A stretch of 53,441 nucleotides of DNA from Chthoniobacterales bacterium (GTDB taxonomy: Bacteria; Verrucomicrobiota; Verrucomicrobiia; Chthoniobacterales; UBA6821), in contig JAIEQF010000040.1 in NCBI GenBank assembly GCA_019747895.1, positions 1 through 53,441 of the forward strand, given 5' to 3'. Below are positions 1-7,509 of this stretch, piece by piece; positions within the stretch are counted from its first letter, which is position 1, and each line of letters opens with the position of its first letter. A program made the position numbers and the translations under genes. A model generated the notes under the pieces. It was not told where the DNA came from and ran no database searches. It was given only the letters and a program-made list of their open reading frames with translations.

Positions 1-336
1 TCGTTGGTCTTCCTTTGCACGAAAACTACTCTTCTGTTGTAAAAACAAAAACTCATCTTTTTGGACAGAATCTATGTTACTCCTCCTCTGCTCAAGACTA
101 GACCGATCTGATCCATTATCGCTTAATTGATCAAACCGTGCTCGATTGTCCGCCGTTATCTCTCTTGTATCGCCTAATTCTCCCTTCGTGTCAGAATCTC
201 CAATATTCCAAACACCAAATCCTTTTGTTCCTACGAGTTTAGGCCTGACAGCAAAAGAGCTGCTCAAAAAAGTAAGCGACAATAGCAGCACTGCTACCTG
301 AATAACGAAAAAACTGGAGGGAGATCTTCTTTTCAT
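1..336 (-). CDS. secreted protein of unknown function, N-terminal part only
   Basis: An open frame runs from an ATG at 336 to the window edge (112 codons) without a stop. The first ~28 residues form a classic Sec signal peptide: MKRRS at the start, a hydrophobic stretch rich in V, L and F, then SSSFA as a likely cleavage site. The rest seen is polar and charged, rich in D, R, Q and S, with no recognisable motif. I do not recognise the family. The 3' end lies outside the window, so length and function cannot be judged. No Shine-Dalgarno-like stretch is visible before the ATG, as for many genes here. Confidence 0.6.
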   Translation of the reverse strand, partial: MKRRSPSSFFVIQVAVLLLSLTFLSSSFAVRPKLVGTKGFGVWNIGDSDTKGELGDTREITADNRARFDQLSDNGSDRSSLEQRRSNIDSVQKDEFLFLQQKSSFRAKEDQR

Positions 337-679
337 AAAAAATGGGAGGTCTAGCAAAATAGCAAGACGCTCTTTAGACTCAAGATCTTTATCTTTCTAT
401 TTGACCACAATGGCTATTACCCCTCTTTTTGACCTCTTTTCCCCTTTTTGGACCAAATCTAGCAACATTCCTACAGAGAAAACGGCGGAAACCCCTCTGC
501 GGCAGGAGAGAAATATTATTAGCAACATGTTAATTATCTGGATGATTTACTGAAAATCAAAAATTCTTAACCGCCGCTATGACCATAGCACCTCCTCAAA
601 AAACGGGGCACCACGGGCCTCCTAGAGCGTTTTTTTAACCGACATCTTCAATTTTTACCCTCACTCTGGGCCAACTGTA

Positions 680-791
680 TGCGCTGAGCGTATTCAAACT
701 AAAAAAACTGCCGCAGTAATTCGCTGAGGCTAGTGAAGATCAAGGCGCCTCGGAGCATAGACACCTTGGAGAGTTTGCAAGCTACACGAAG
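680..791. repeat. degenerate partial copy of the palindromic element
   Basis: The stretch around 715-750 (ATTCGCTGAGGC, then GTGAAGATCAAGG) matches the left arm of the full element that follows at 792 (ATTCGCTAATGC, GTGAAGAGCAAGG). CAAACT near 695 and AGTTTG near 770 could be its terminal inverted repeat. The conserved GAGCACC core is missing, so this is a deleted copy lying in tandem with the intact one. The rest of the gene-free region 337-679 shows no ORF or repeat that I can recognise. Confidence 0.4.
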
Positions 792-933
792 CCCTACTTT
801 CAAAATTCGCTAATGCAGGTGAAGAGCAAGGAGTGACGGCGCGCAGTACCGCAGTGTATATGAACATACTCGAGGACACGAGCACCGGCACGACGCAGCT
901 CTTCGCTGCAGTAGTAGAATTTTCAAAGCAGGG
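792..933 (+). repeat. palindromic element, copy 1, next to the permease stop codon
   Basis: This is a 142-bp element with terminal inverted repeats: CCCTACTTTCAAAATTC at the left, GAATTTTCAAAGCAGGG at the right. The core reads CATACTCGAGGACACGAGC then ACCGG. It ends one base before the TGA of the permease (935-937). Read in the sense of the permease transcript, it lies directly after the stop codon. The core is shared with the copies near 28.9, 31.3, 35.4, 41.4 and 50.3 kb. Confidence 0.75.
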
Positions 934-934
934 C

Positions 935-2848
935 TCAGCCGCAAACGACGAGATACATATCCTCTGGCAGCATCTTCGATAGCGTTGAAATCAAATCTCC
1001 ACGAAGCATGTTGACCAGTTTGCCTCGCTGAGAAGCACCGATGATGACGCGTTCGGCGCCGACGGTAGAAGCCAGATCAGCAATAGCATCGGGAGGAGAA
1101 TCACTAATAGTGTAGCAAGGCAAAATATTTTCTCCGAGCCCTTCTTCCCTGAGGCTTTCAAAAATAATTTTGGCTTCTTTGTCATCGTGCCATTTTTTCT
1201 TTCGGTCTCCTGGAGCAATGGCTGGTTGTTCTCGAACAAACATCACGTAGAGCGGACGTCCCGTTTCCCGGGCCTCACCGACTGCAAAATCCAGCGTCTT
1301 ACCCAAACCTCGTACAGCCGCAAGAATAGGACCACCATGATGCTGAGTCGGATGTTCGTAAGGATGCTGATGCGAATGCTGTGTAGATGTGACAACTGAT
1401 GGCAGTTGTCGAGAGCTCATCGCCACGGGCTCTACTTTACGATGAAGTTCGTGACTCTGAGCTTTTAGTTTTGCTGCTTTGCGAAGGGAATGCTCACGAG
1501 CCAGACCTCGCATGATGAGCCCAATTGCTAAAATTGTAACAGCAAAGACACGAGCGCTTGGTTTTTCAATAAAGAGGGTTACTTCAATTGCCACCAGAAT
1601 ACCAAAAGTAATAAACATCAAAGCACGTTCATAAAAACGCAATGGCAATTTACGATCGGTCATCGTTGCTCCAAGATTCGTGGCGATAGCGCCAACAACT
1701 CCCACCGCATAAAGCTCTGCAAGTCCTGAAATATCGCCAACGAGAATCACCAAGGACGCTGGAATTAAGGTGACCAGCAATAATGCAAAATGAGGCACAC
1801 CAAATTGATTGAGCTTTGCAAAGACGGGAGGAAGCTCTTCATCTTTTGACATCAAAAAGGAGATTGAAATTAAACCAAGAATAGCTGTGTTAACAGCAGA
1901 GAGAAGGAGCAATCCAAAAGTAATGCTGACTAACCATGCTGCAACCATCCCAAAAATAGGCCCTAGCGAATGGCTCACAAAAACCTGTGCCATGTACCGC
2001 AACATATAATCTCTGACTCCTTCTGCTCCAGGCGCACTCACATCACCATGAGCGACTGCCAATCCAGGCAAAGCCGTCATCGCTAACCCAAGGAGCGCCG
2101 TAAATCCTACGACTTCACAAAGCACGACAAGAAGAGCTCGTGTTGATGTCTTGGTGACTACCGGAGCCCTCAGCGAACTTCCTGGGTTGAGCTTCATGAC
2201 ACCTGTTGCATTGGCAATCGCCTCAACGCCTGAAAGAGCCAGCACAATACTAACAAAGCCAACCCAATTATGCCCCAAGCCACCGTGAAGTGGCTGCAGG
2301 TGGGTCAATGCTGTTCCTAAATGAGGGACGGAAAAAACTGCGAGCATGATCACCACCAACGCTGTTGGCACAGAAATCATCACCGCTAGTGCACCCGTGT
2401 GCTTGGGACCAAAGAAATTTAAAAAACCAATCAGCAAAATAGCGCCTCCAGCATAGTAGGCAGGATGACTGACTCCTAAATATTGAAAGGCAGCCAACGC
2501 GCTGAGGGCAGCAGTTACAATATAATCGGCAACCATTAAAAAAGCACCGACAATCGAAATCACTTCCGAACGATGACGCACACTTGCGTAGACGCCACCA
2601 CCATTCGGATAGAGTCGACAAATCGTGATGTAGTTGATTCCAACGAGCGCTGTCAAAATGCACATCGGAACAACGAGCCAGAAGCAGCTGTAACCAGCCG
2701 CCGCAAAAGCAAGACCGATCACGTAAGCTTTGCTCGTTCCCCAATCTCCATAGAGAATAGCGGCCGCTCTTTTCCAATCGACGTTACGAGGTCGAGATGT
2801 ACCGGTATCTAGCATGGCTGGAGGCTGGAAAAACAAACTTTCCAACAA
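935..2848 (-). CDS. APC-superfamily permease with C-terminal UspA-like domain
   Basis: This is a probable amino acid or polyamine transporter of the inner membrane. About twelve hydrophobic segments lie between residues ~35 and 450, with the APC-type start (ILYGDWGTSKAYVIGLAFA) and a GGGVYA segment typical of helix 2. After a His-rich linker (~490-505) comes a cytoplasmic domain ending in VGAERVIIGASQRGK and LVVCG, like the nucleotide-binding end of universal stress proteins; this architecture is known for APC permeases. The longest frame starts at TTG (2848); an ATG at 2815 (MLDTGTSRP) is an alternative, and neither has a clear ribosome binding site. The gene lies 39 bp downstream of the DUF6572 gene on the same strand. 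The substrate cannot be read from the sequence. Confidence 0.85.
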   Translation of the reverse strand: MLESLFFQPPAMLDTGTSRPRNVDWKRAAAILYGDWGTSKAYVIGLAFAAAGYSCFWLVVPMCILTALVGINYITICRLYPNGGGVYASVRHRSEVISIVGAFLMVADYIVTAALSALAAFQYLGVSHPAYYAGGAILLIGFLNFFGPKHTGALAVMISVPTALVVIMLAVFSVPHLGTALTHLQPLHGGLGHNWVGFVSIVLALSGVEAIANATGVMKLNPGSSLRAPVVTKTSTRALLVVLCEVVGFTALLGLAMTALPGLAVAHGDVSAPGAEGVRDYMLRYMAQVFVSHSLGPIFGMVAAWLVSITFGLLLLSAVNTAILGLISISFLMSKDEELPPVFAKLNQFGVPHFALLLVTLIPASLVILVGDISGLAELYAVGVVGAIATNLGATMTDRKLPLRFYERALMFITFGILVAIEVTLFIEKPSARVFAVTILAIGLIMRGLAREHSLRKAAKLKAQSHELHRKVEPVAMSSRQLPSVVTSTQHSHQHPYEHPTQHHGGPILAAVRGLGKTLDFAVGEARETGRPLYVMFVREQPAIAPGDRKKKWHDDKEAKIIFESLREEGLGENILPCYTISDSPPDAIADLASTVGAERVIIGASQRGKLVNMLRGDLISTLSKMLPEDMYLVVCG

Positions 2849-2887
2849 TAATGTAGGTCCATAGGTTGCTTTGTATCCTGATCTAAC

Positions 2888-3445
2888 CTAGCTAACAAGA
2901 GAAGTCTCTTCTCGACAACAATTTTGCTGACGAGTTTCTTGGCAACAGGATGTTTGATTTCTTTCCTGACAGCAACGCGCGTCAGTTTTTTCCTGACAGC
3001 AAGTTTCTCTCTGCATGGACAACATCGAAGGACCGCCACAACACTCGGCTCCTTGATGATTGCAGCGGCAACCATCCAACTGCTCTTCGATCAAAACAAC
3101 TTCGAGGCTAATCTGTTGATGAGCGATCTGATCATTCACACGCTTTAAAAATCCGAGCGCTTGCTCACTCGGCTCATGTAAGGTCCGAAGCTCGATGCTG
3201 ACAGGCTTGCCAACGAGATGCGGAAACGATTCATTCATCTCTCCATCCAAGATGAATGAAAGATAAGCATTTAATTTTTCCTGCAACTGAAAAAGTTGCA
3301 ACTCGCCAAGATTCCATGGGCGCAATTCAAACATCGCCAAGATGAGTTGGTCACGGTCTTTATCGTGTACCAAAGCATCAAGCGTGCCGGTCTTTTCAAG
3401 GCCTGAATGAGGCATGGAGCGATCGTGATGAAGGGATGTGTTCAT
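2888..3445 (-). CDS. DUF6572-like protein with a Cys-pair repeat tail
   Basis: Residues ~20-120 resemble DUF6572: a DALVHDKDRDQLILAMFE opening, then LQLFQLQEKLNAYLSFI, DGEM and KPVSIELRTL. That family is small and of unknown function. The last ~60 residues form a separate tail with repeated Cys pairs about ten residues apart (TCCQEK, RCCQER, SCCQET, NCCREE) plus CRCNHQG and ECCGG before it, roughly a dozen Cys in all. The DNA of the tail is itself repetitive (TTCCTGACAGCAA units), so it probably grew by tandem duplication. Metal binding or disulfide formation is a guess. There is no signal peptide or membrane segment. Confidence 0.7.
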   Translation of the reverse strand: MNTSLHHDRSMPHSGLEKTGTLDALVHDKDRDQLILAMFELRPWNLGELQLFQLQEKLNAYLSFILDGEMNESFPHLVGKPVSIELRTLHEPSEQALGFLKRVNDQIAHQQISLEVVLIEEQLDGCRCNHQGAECCGGPSMLSMQRETCCQEKTDARCCQERNQTSCCQETRQQNCCREETSLVS

Positions 3446-3451
3446 AAAATA

Positions 3452-3520
3452 CAGTTGAGGAGTTGAGCGCCGCTAACGCGGCTGTTGAGAGGTTGAGAAA
3501 AAAGGTTGAGTATCTTGAGT
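3452..3520. repeat. GTTGAG-type degenerate tandem array
   Basis: Units GTTGAGGAGTTGAG, GTTGAGAGGTTGAG and GGTTGAG surround a small perfect palindrome, GCCGCTAACGCGGC. The array lies between the DUF420 gene and the DUF6572 gene. The same motif recurs near 7.5, 25.9, 42.6 and 52.5 kb. Confidence 0.7.
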
Positions 3521-3578
3521 GCTTTGCATTTTTACGGCTTCACTTATACAAATCAAGTTTTGATAACTGCAAAAATTA

Positions 3579-4004
3579 TTATTTGAACCAAACATATAAC
3601 ATATAATATACGAGAACGCCTGTCACGGAGACATAGAGCCAGATAGGAAGTGTCCAGCGAGCGATTTTTTTGTGCTGATCAAAATGCTGACGTAATGCCG
3701 GCGTGAAGGTCATGATCACCAACGGAACAAGGACCAAGGCCAGAGGCAGGTGGGTGAAGAGGATGAAAAAATAAACGACTCGCGGCCAACCTAGCGTTGT
3801 AAAAGCGACGTGATGTCCCGGAAGGTTAAAATGGTAATAGAGATAACAGCCCAAAAAAAGAGAAGAGGTAATAAAAGCTGCGATCATGCAGCAGGCATGG
3901 GCCACTCGTCGCTGATGCTTGATGCAATACCATCCTCCTAAAATCAAGAGAGCGCTCAAGGCATTGAGAGAAGCATTGATGGATGGAAGTTGAGAAAGGG
4001 GCAT
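3579..4004 (-). CDS. DUF420 membrane protein, oxidase assembly type
   Basis: This 141-residue protein has four predicted membrane helices. The DUF420 hallmarks are the YYHFNLPGHHVAF loop after helix 2, the FILFTHLPLALVLVPLV helix with its His, and a C-terminal KKIARWTLPIWLYVSVTG segment. Members of this family (for example CtaM/YozB) are linked to maturation of heme-copper oxidases and contain conserved His residues. It is the last gene of the coxC-SCO-CEGC-DUF420 group, which fits that role. An inverted array pair (4010-4170) separates it from the preceding gene. Confidence 0.85.
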   Translation of the reverse strand: MPLSQLPSINASLNALSALLILGGWYCIKHQRRVAHACCMIAAFITSSLFLGCYLYYHFNLPGHHVAFTTLGWPRVVYFFILFTHLPLALVLVPLVIMTFTPALRQHFDQHKKIARWTLPIWLYVSVTGVLVYYMLYVWFK

Positions 4005-4009
4005 GGGGA

Positions 4010-4170
4010 AGAAAGTAATGAGTACTGGGTAATGGGTAGTGGATATTTTTTAGATCAAAAACAAATCAGGATCTCGAAATTCATTTTTTGATAGATTATC
4101 TTTTTAAAATTATTTGCTACATCAAATTGTATCTTAGAACTCATTACCCATTACTTATTACTCATTACTT
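4010..4170. repeat. inverted pair of ATGGGTAATG-type arrays
   Basis: The left arm (4010-4042) carries GTAATGAGTACTGGGTAATG; the right arm (4138-4170) carries the complement-type units ACTCATTACCCATTAC and TTATTACTCATTAC. About 95 bp of AT-rich sequence lie between. The arms could pair into a long hairpin in the transcript. The right arm supplies the TAA stop of the CEGC-motif gene. Confidence 0.65.
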
Positions 4171-4413
4171 TTTTGTTAGGTGCACCACATCAGCCTGCAA
4201 GCAAGCAGTGCGCATGGCCCATCCGAAGATGACTAGCAACAAAAAAAAAGCGGCAAGCATAAAAAGCACACTCCAGGAAAAAGCCATTCCAGCCATGATT
4301 GTTTGTGGCTCCGAAATTCCTTTAGAAGCCGCCATCTTGCACCCTTCGCAGGCAAGAGCTTGAAAAGGAACAATAGCGCTCAAGACTAATAAAAACTTTA
4401 AAATATTTTTCAT
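4165..4413 (-). CDS. small membrane protein with CEGCK motif
   Basis: This 82-residue protein has a signal peptide (MKNILKFLLVLSAIVPFQALA), the mature start CEGCKMAAS just after the cleavage site, and one membrane helix (~42-65, SWSVLFMLAAFFLLLVIFGWA). The CxxC right after cleavage would face the periplasm and could bind copper or form a disulfide; this is inference. It overlaps the SCO gene by 4 bp, as in translational coupling, and sits between SCO and DUF420, which points to a role in CuA or CuB assembly. I do not know a name for it. Confidence 0.75.
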   Translation of the reverse strand: MKNILKFLLVLSAIVPFQALACEGCKMAASKGISEPQTIMAGMAFSWSVLFMLAAFFLLLVIFGWAMRTACLQADVVHLTKK

Positions 4414-5045
4414 GGCTGAGAAGGAGTTGCGGGATGCCTCACAAGGCTTCCGATATCGATCAAAATTTTTTGTACGACTTCGGGATCATTGACATCGTGA
4501 TAGCTGCGAATCATTCCCGTTTGATCGACGATCATAAAACGAGTCGAATGATTGGGCATCGCGCCTGGCTCACTGACCAGAGCCTGCTTCATTCCTTGTT
4601 GCGTAAAAGTAGTGATCTTGTCGAGTGGTCCCGTCACAAAATACCATTGCGATGGATCTGCTTGGATATTGTTGGCGTATTGCGCCAAGACGGCAGGCGT
4701 GTCATAGACCGGATCGACGCTAACAGAAACCAATTTAACATCTCGAAGTTTCGCGACCTTGGAAGACAGCTCTATCATGCGTGACGTCATGATCGGACAA
4801 GGTCCTGAACAGCGAGTAAAAATAAAATCAACAACCCAAACTTTTCCGAAGAGATCGGCCTTCGTTAATGTTTTTCCTTCTTGCGTCGTAAAACTAAAAT
4901 CAGGAACCTCTGCAATCGGCGGCTCTGTCATCGTGCTCCGTTGCTCCGATTTGCGGAACATGAACACAGCTCCTCCAAGGAGCAACACGACTAGGAGAAA
5001 AATAACAACCCACCAAGAGAGTGAGAGGGATTTAGAAGAATTCAC
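4410..5045 (-). CDS. SCO1/SenC family copper chaperone
   Basis: The protein is a membrane-anchored thioredoxin-fold chaperone for copper delivery to the CuA site of cytochrome oxidase. One N-terminal helix (WWVVIFLLVVLLLGGAVF) is followed by the SCO core: PDFSFTTQEGKTLT, VVDFIFTRCSGPCPIM with the CxxxC copper ligands, SVSVDPVYDTP, and the conserved His in MPNHSTRF. The longest frame begins at an ATG at 5090 inside the end of coxC. The GTG at 5045, 8 bp after the coxC stop, avoids that overlap and gives a normal 211-residue protein, so I prefer it. It lies directly downstream of coxC. Confidence 0.88.
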   Translation of the reverse strand: MNSSKSLSLSWWVVIFLLVVLLLGGAVFMFRKSEQRSTMTEPPIAEVPDFSFTTQEGKTLTKADLFGKVWVVDFIFTRCSGPCPIMTSRMIELSSKVAKLRDVKLVSVSVDPVYDTPAVLAQYANNIQADPSQWYFVTGPLDKITTFTQQGMKQALVSEPGAMPNHSTRFMIVDQTGMIRSYHDVNDPEVVQKILIDIGSLVRHPATPSQP

Positions 5046-5053
5046 GTTCAAAA

Positions 5054-5683
5054 TTAAACGATATACAAAATGGTATAAAGAAACACCCAAACCACATCGA
5101 CAAAATGCCAGTAGAGCCCCACATTATCTAGTGCGACATGATGATGCTGAGTGAATGATTTGAAAAAACATTGCCGCAAAAAGCACCACACCATCAGGAG
5201 CACTCCAATACAAACGTGAACTCCGTGAAACCCTGTCAAAACAAAAAAGGAAGACCCGTAAACTCCTCCAAGATGGAACCAGAGACCTTCATGATAGAGG
5301 TGAGTCCATTCATATGTTTGACCAGCAATGAATGTAGAACCTAGCAAAATAGTTAGGAACAACCAACGTCGTCCGGTCTTTCCGCTTTTGACGGAGACTT
5401 CAACCATGTGAAAAGCAAGACTGCTAGCAATCAGGATCAGGGTGTTGCATCCAGTGAGAAATTTTGGAAGCGCTGGCAATCCTGGTGAAGGCGGCCACTG
5501 AGCACATCCGAGGCGCAAAACAATGTACCCGCTAATGAGGCCGGCAAAAAGCATCGCCTCAGAAATAAGAAAAACAATCATCCCGAATTTACAGACATGC
5601 GGCGGAGCACCGTGGTGAGCCGGCTCAGAATGCGAAGGGACTACGGAATCAGAAAAAGAAGTAGGGAATGCTGCTGAAGACAT
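5054..5683 (-). CDS. coxC: cytochrome c oxidase subunit III
   Basis: This 209-residue subunit of the aa3/caa3-type oxidase has the five-helix core typical of short bacterial forms. Visible family features are FGMIVFLISEAMLFAGLISG near the start, FHMVEVSV, GQTYEWTHL, the SSFFVLTGFHGVHVCIGV helix, and the final YWHFVDVVWVFLY. It is the first gene after the plus-strand hip/MITE island, 1.7 kb from the tiny ORF behind ctaB, so the oxidase genes seem to have been split. SCO follows directly. Confidence 0.95.
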   Translation of the reverse strand: MSSAAFPTSFSDSVVPSHSEPAHHGAPPHVCKFGMIVFLISEAMLFAGLISGYIVLRLGCAQWPPSPGLPALPKFLTGCNTLILIASSLAFHMVEVSVKSGKTGRRWLFLTILLGSTFIAGQTYEWTHLYHEGLWFHLGGVYGSSFFVLTGFHGVHVCIGVLLMVWCFLRQCFFKSFTQHHHVALDNVGLYWHFVDVVWVFLYTILYIV

Positions 5684-5742
5684 GAATTGAGTTTAGAGAA
5701 ATAGAATAAAATTGCTATAAAGAATTTTGCTATAAAAAGAAT

Positions 5743-5976
5743 CTGCGTCTGGAGCGCGAATGGAGTCAGCAGGAGATTGCTTCTCGCGCAGCCATCCGCT
5801 TAGCCACGTACCAGGTCTTTGAGAGAACAGGAAAAATTTTTTTTGAACGCCTCTATCGTATCGCCGTGACGTTACAACGCACCAAAGAAATCGAAGACCT
5901 CTTCAAACCATTACCGATACGATCGATTGATGAGCTGATACCAAAACCACAACGACAACGAGGAAAATCATCATGA
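5743..5976 (+). pseudogene. HipB-like HTH antitoxin remnant, 5' end lost
   Basis: A 77-codon frame reads LRLEREWSQQEIASRA and ends at the TGA 5974-5976. The segment SQQEIASRAAI followed by TYQVFERTG resembles an XRE-family helix-turn-helix. There is no in-frame start codon: a TAA lies about 14 codons upstream with only AAT, TGC and similar codons between. The stop overlaps the ATG of the hipA remnant (ATGA), the usual hipBA arrangement. It lies on the plus strand inside a minus-strand respiratory cluster, which suggests an inserted and decaying toxin-antitoxin module. Confidence 0.6.
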
Positions 5977-7018
5977 TTCTAGAAGTACGTTACAAAGATG
6001 AGATGAGAGTCGGCAGATTAGCAGATGATCCTTCAAATGGTCTCATACCACTTCCATTAAATAATCGGACTATTGCAACAAGCAGGAAATCCTAAAAATC
6101 ATTTGTGAAAGGTATACCTAGGCAATCGAGGAATGGGCGCTCTCAGTTATTTTCCTGATGCAGATTCAGAGCAGCAAAAAATTCTCCAAGCTGTTTCTCT
6201 AGCAGGCATGGACCGCGAAGCCAGCTGCATTCTTGAAGGGAAACCGATTCAGGAAAAAACTGAAGAGATCCTCACCTTATTTGAAGCCGGTTGTTCAGCA
6301 GGCGGAGCAAAACCAAAAGTGCTAGCCTCTTTCCAAGGAGATACTCTTCGTATTGGCCCTCAGATTTCTTCAGGCCGGGAAGATTGGATCATCAAATTAT
6401 CCAATATTCCAACAGCGGATAAAGACTCCAAACAAGAAGGCCGCATGGAGTATGCTTGTTCACTCATGGCTCGAGCAGCAAAGATTGAGGTGCCGCCTTC
6501 ACGACTGTTTGAAATTGATAGTCCCAAAGAAAAAATGAAGCGCGGTCTTTTTGGCACACATCGTTTTGATCGCGATAGAACAGAAAAAATTCATATTCAT
6601 TCACTAGCAGCTCTTCTTCAAAAAGATTTTCGCACCTGTGAAATTAGTTGCGAAGATTTAGCTTCTGTGACCCTGAAGCTCACTAGAGATTTTTCTCAAC
6701 TAGAGCAGGTCTTACGTCGTCTCGTTTTTAATGTCGCTGTTGGAAATTATGATGATCATGCCAAGAATCATAGTTTTCTTATGAAGACTTCAGGCGAATG
6801 GAAATCAGCTCCAGCCTTTGATCTAACGTTAAGCGCTGGGATGAATAAATGAATATGCATGCTATGTCGGTCAATATCACAAGACAACCTCAACAAAAAA
6901 ATCTGAAAATTTTTGCTGAAAATTTTGGAATCACATCGTTAGATAAAATTCTAGAAGACGTCATTGCTAGTATTGAACGCTGGCCTGAATGGGCTGAACA
7001 AGCTGATTGTCGAGTCGC
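5973..7018 (+). pseudogene. HipA-like Ser/Thr kinase toxin, broken
   Basis: HipA-family pieces lie in order but in several frames. 5973-6095 encodes a short N-terminal fragment and stops. The main frame (6133-6852; similarity begins slightly upstream at YLGNRGMGALSYFP) has SAGGAKPKVLAS, the ATP-site segment DWIIKLS, RFDRDR, the catalytic VGNYDDHAKNHSF and PAFDLT. A frameshift near 6850 separates the C-terminal part (MSVN onward, then FAENFGITSLDKILEDV). That last part runs into the MITE at 7019, which supplies the final VKLLRNYREERRNF and stop. The catalytic motif survives, but the N-terminal deletion, frameshift and truncation mean no full toxin can be made. Confidence 0.8.
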
Positions 7019-7184
7019 TATAGTCAAATTACTTAGAAATTACAGGGAAGAACGCAGGAATTTTTAGAAAAGGCCAGGCCGAAGACCGAGCGCTATCTAA
7101 ACGATAACGTGACGGGATGAGAACGCAGTCTTTTCCTAAAAAGGACAAGTCAGTTGCTTGTAAGTTCTAAGTAATTTGACTATA
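7019..7184 (+). mobile_element. 166-bp TA-flanked MITE, copy 1
   Basis: The ends are near-perfect inverted repeats, TATAGTCAAATTACTTAGAA and TTCTAAGTAATTTGACTATA. The whole unit differs by about one base from the copy at 41176-41341. The TA at both ends fits a target duplication like that of IS630/mariner-type transposases. No transposase is encoded. It truncates the hipA remnant. The following 7185-7395 shows no gene or repeat that I recognise. Confidence 0.85.
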
Positions 7185-7395
7185 ACATTCAAAAAGGAAA
7201 ATTGCGCCTTAAAAAATCACTCGTCCGACTTCTTGGTTAGTTAGAGCGCGTCCTGGAAAACTAATTTTTTTAGACCATAACTTGAACGCTAGAAAATATC
7301 TAGTTGTAGAGACCAAAGGCTGTAGTCGAGTCAGCCATCAAACAAAAATAAAAAACATTTTCAAAAATCACATCTACTCGGACAGACTCTAGTTA

Positions 7396-7509
7396 CTACG
7401 CCAACGCAGGCCCACGGAGGAGCATCAGCCAAATGACGAGGGCACAAAGGGAGATGGCGAAAACAAAAATCGCAAGACCAATCGCAAGACGAGTTTTTTT
7501 GGGCATCAT
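7396..7509 (-). CDS. tiny single-helix membrane protein behind ctaB
   Basis: This 37-residue frame begins MMPKKTRLAIG and continues with one hydrophobic helix (LAIFVFAISLCALVIWLMLL), ending RGPALA then TAG. Its ATG (7509) overlaps the TGA of ctaB in an ATGA junction, the arrangement of translational coupling. A positively charged N-terminus before a single helix suggests an N-in membrane peptide. Small subunits of this form are common in oxidase operons (CcoQ or CoxIV-like), but I cannot assign it to a family. It is the last gene before the hip/MITE island. Confidence 0.55.
   Translation of the reverse strand: MMPKKTRLAIGLAIFVFAISLCALVIWLMLLRGPALA

Noticed and set aside
3452-3520. CRISPR array
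   Set aside because: The GTTGAG units are short, touching and degenerate, without unique spacers of constant length, and no cas gene is in the window.
5045-5090. ATG start of the SCO gene at 5090
   Set aside because: It would overlap the coxC end by 37 bp and adds residues without a family match; GTG at 5045 lies just behind the coxC stop.
5973-7067. Functional HipA toxin
   Set aside because: The catalytic segment survives, but the N-terminus is deleted, the frame is shifted near 6850 and the C-terminus is replaced by the MITE.
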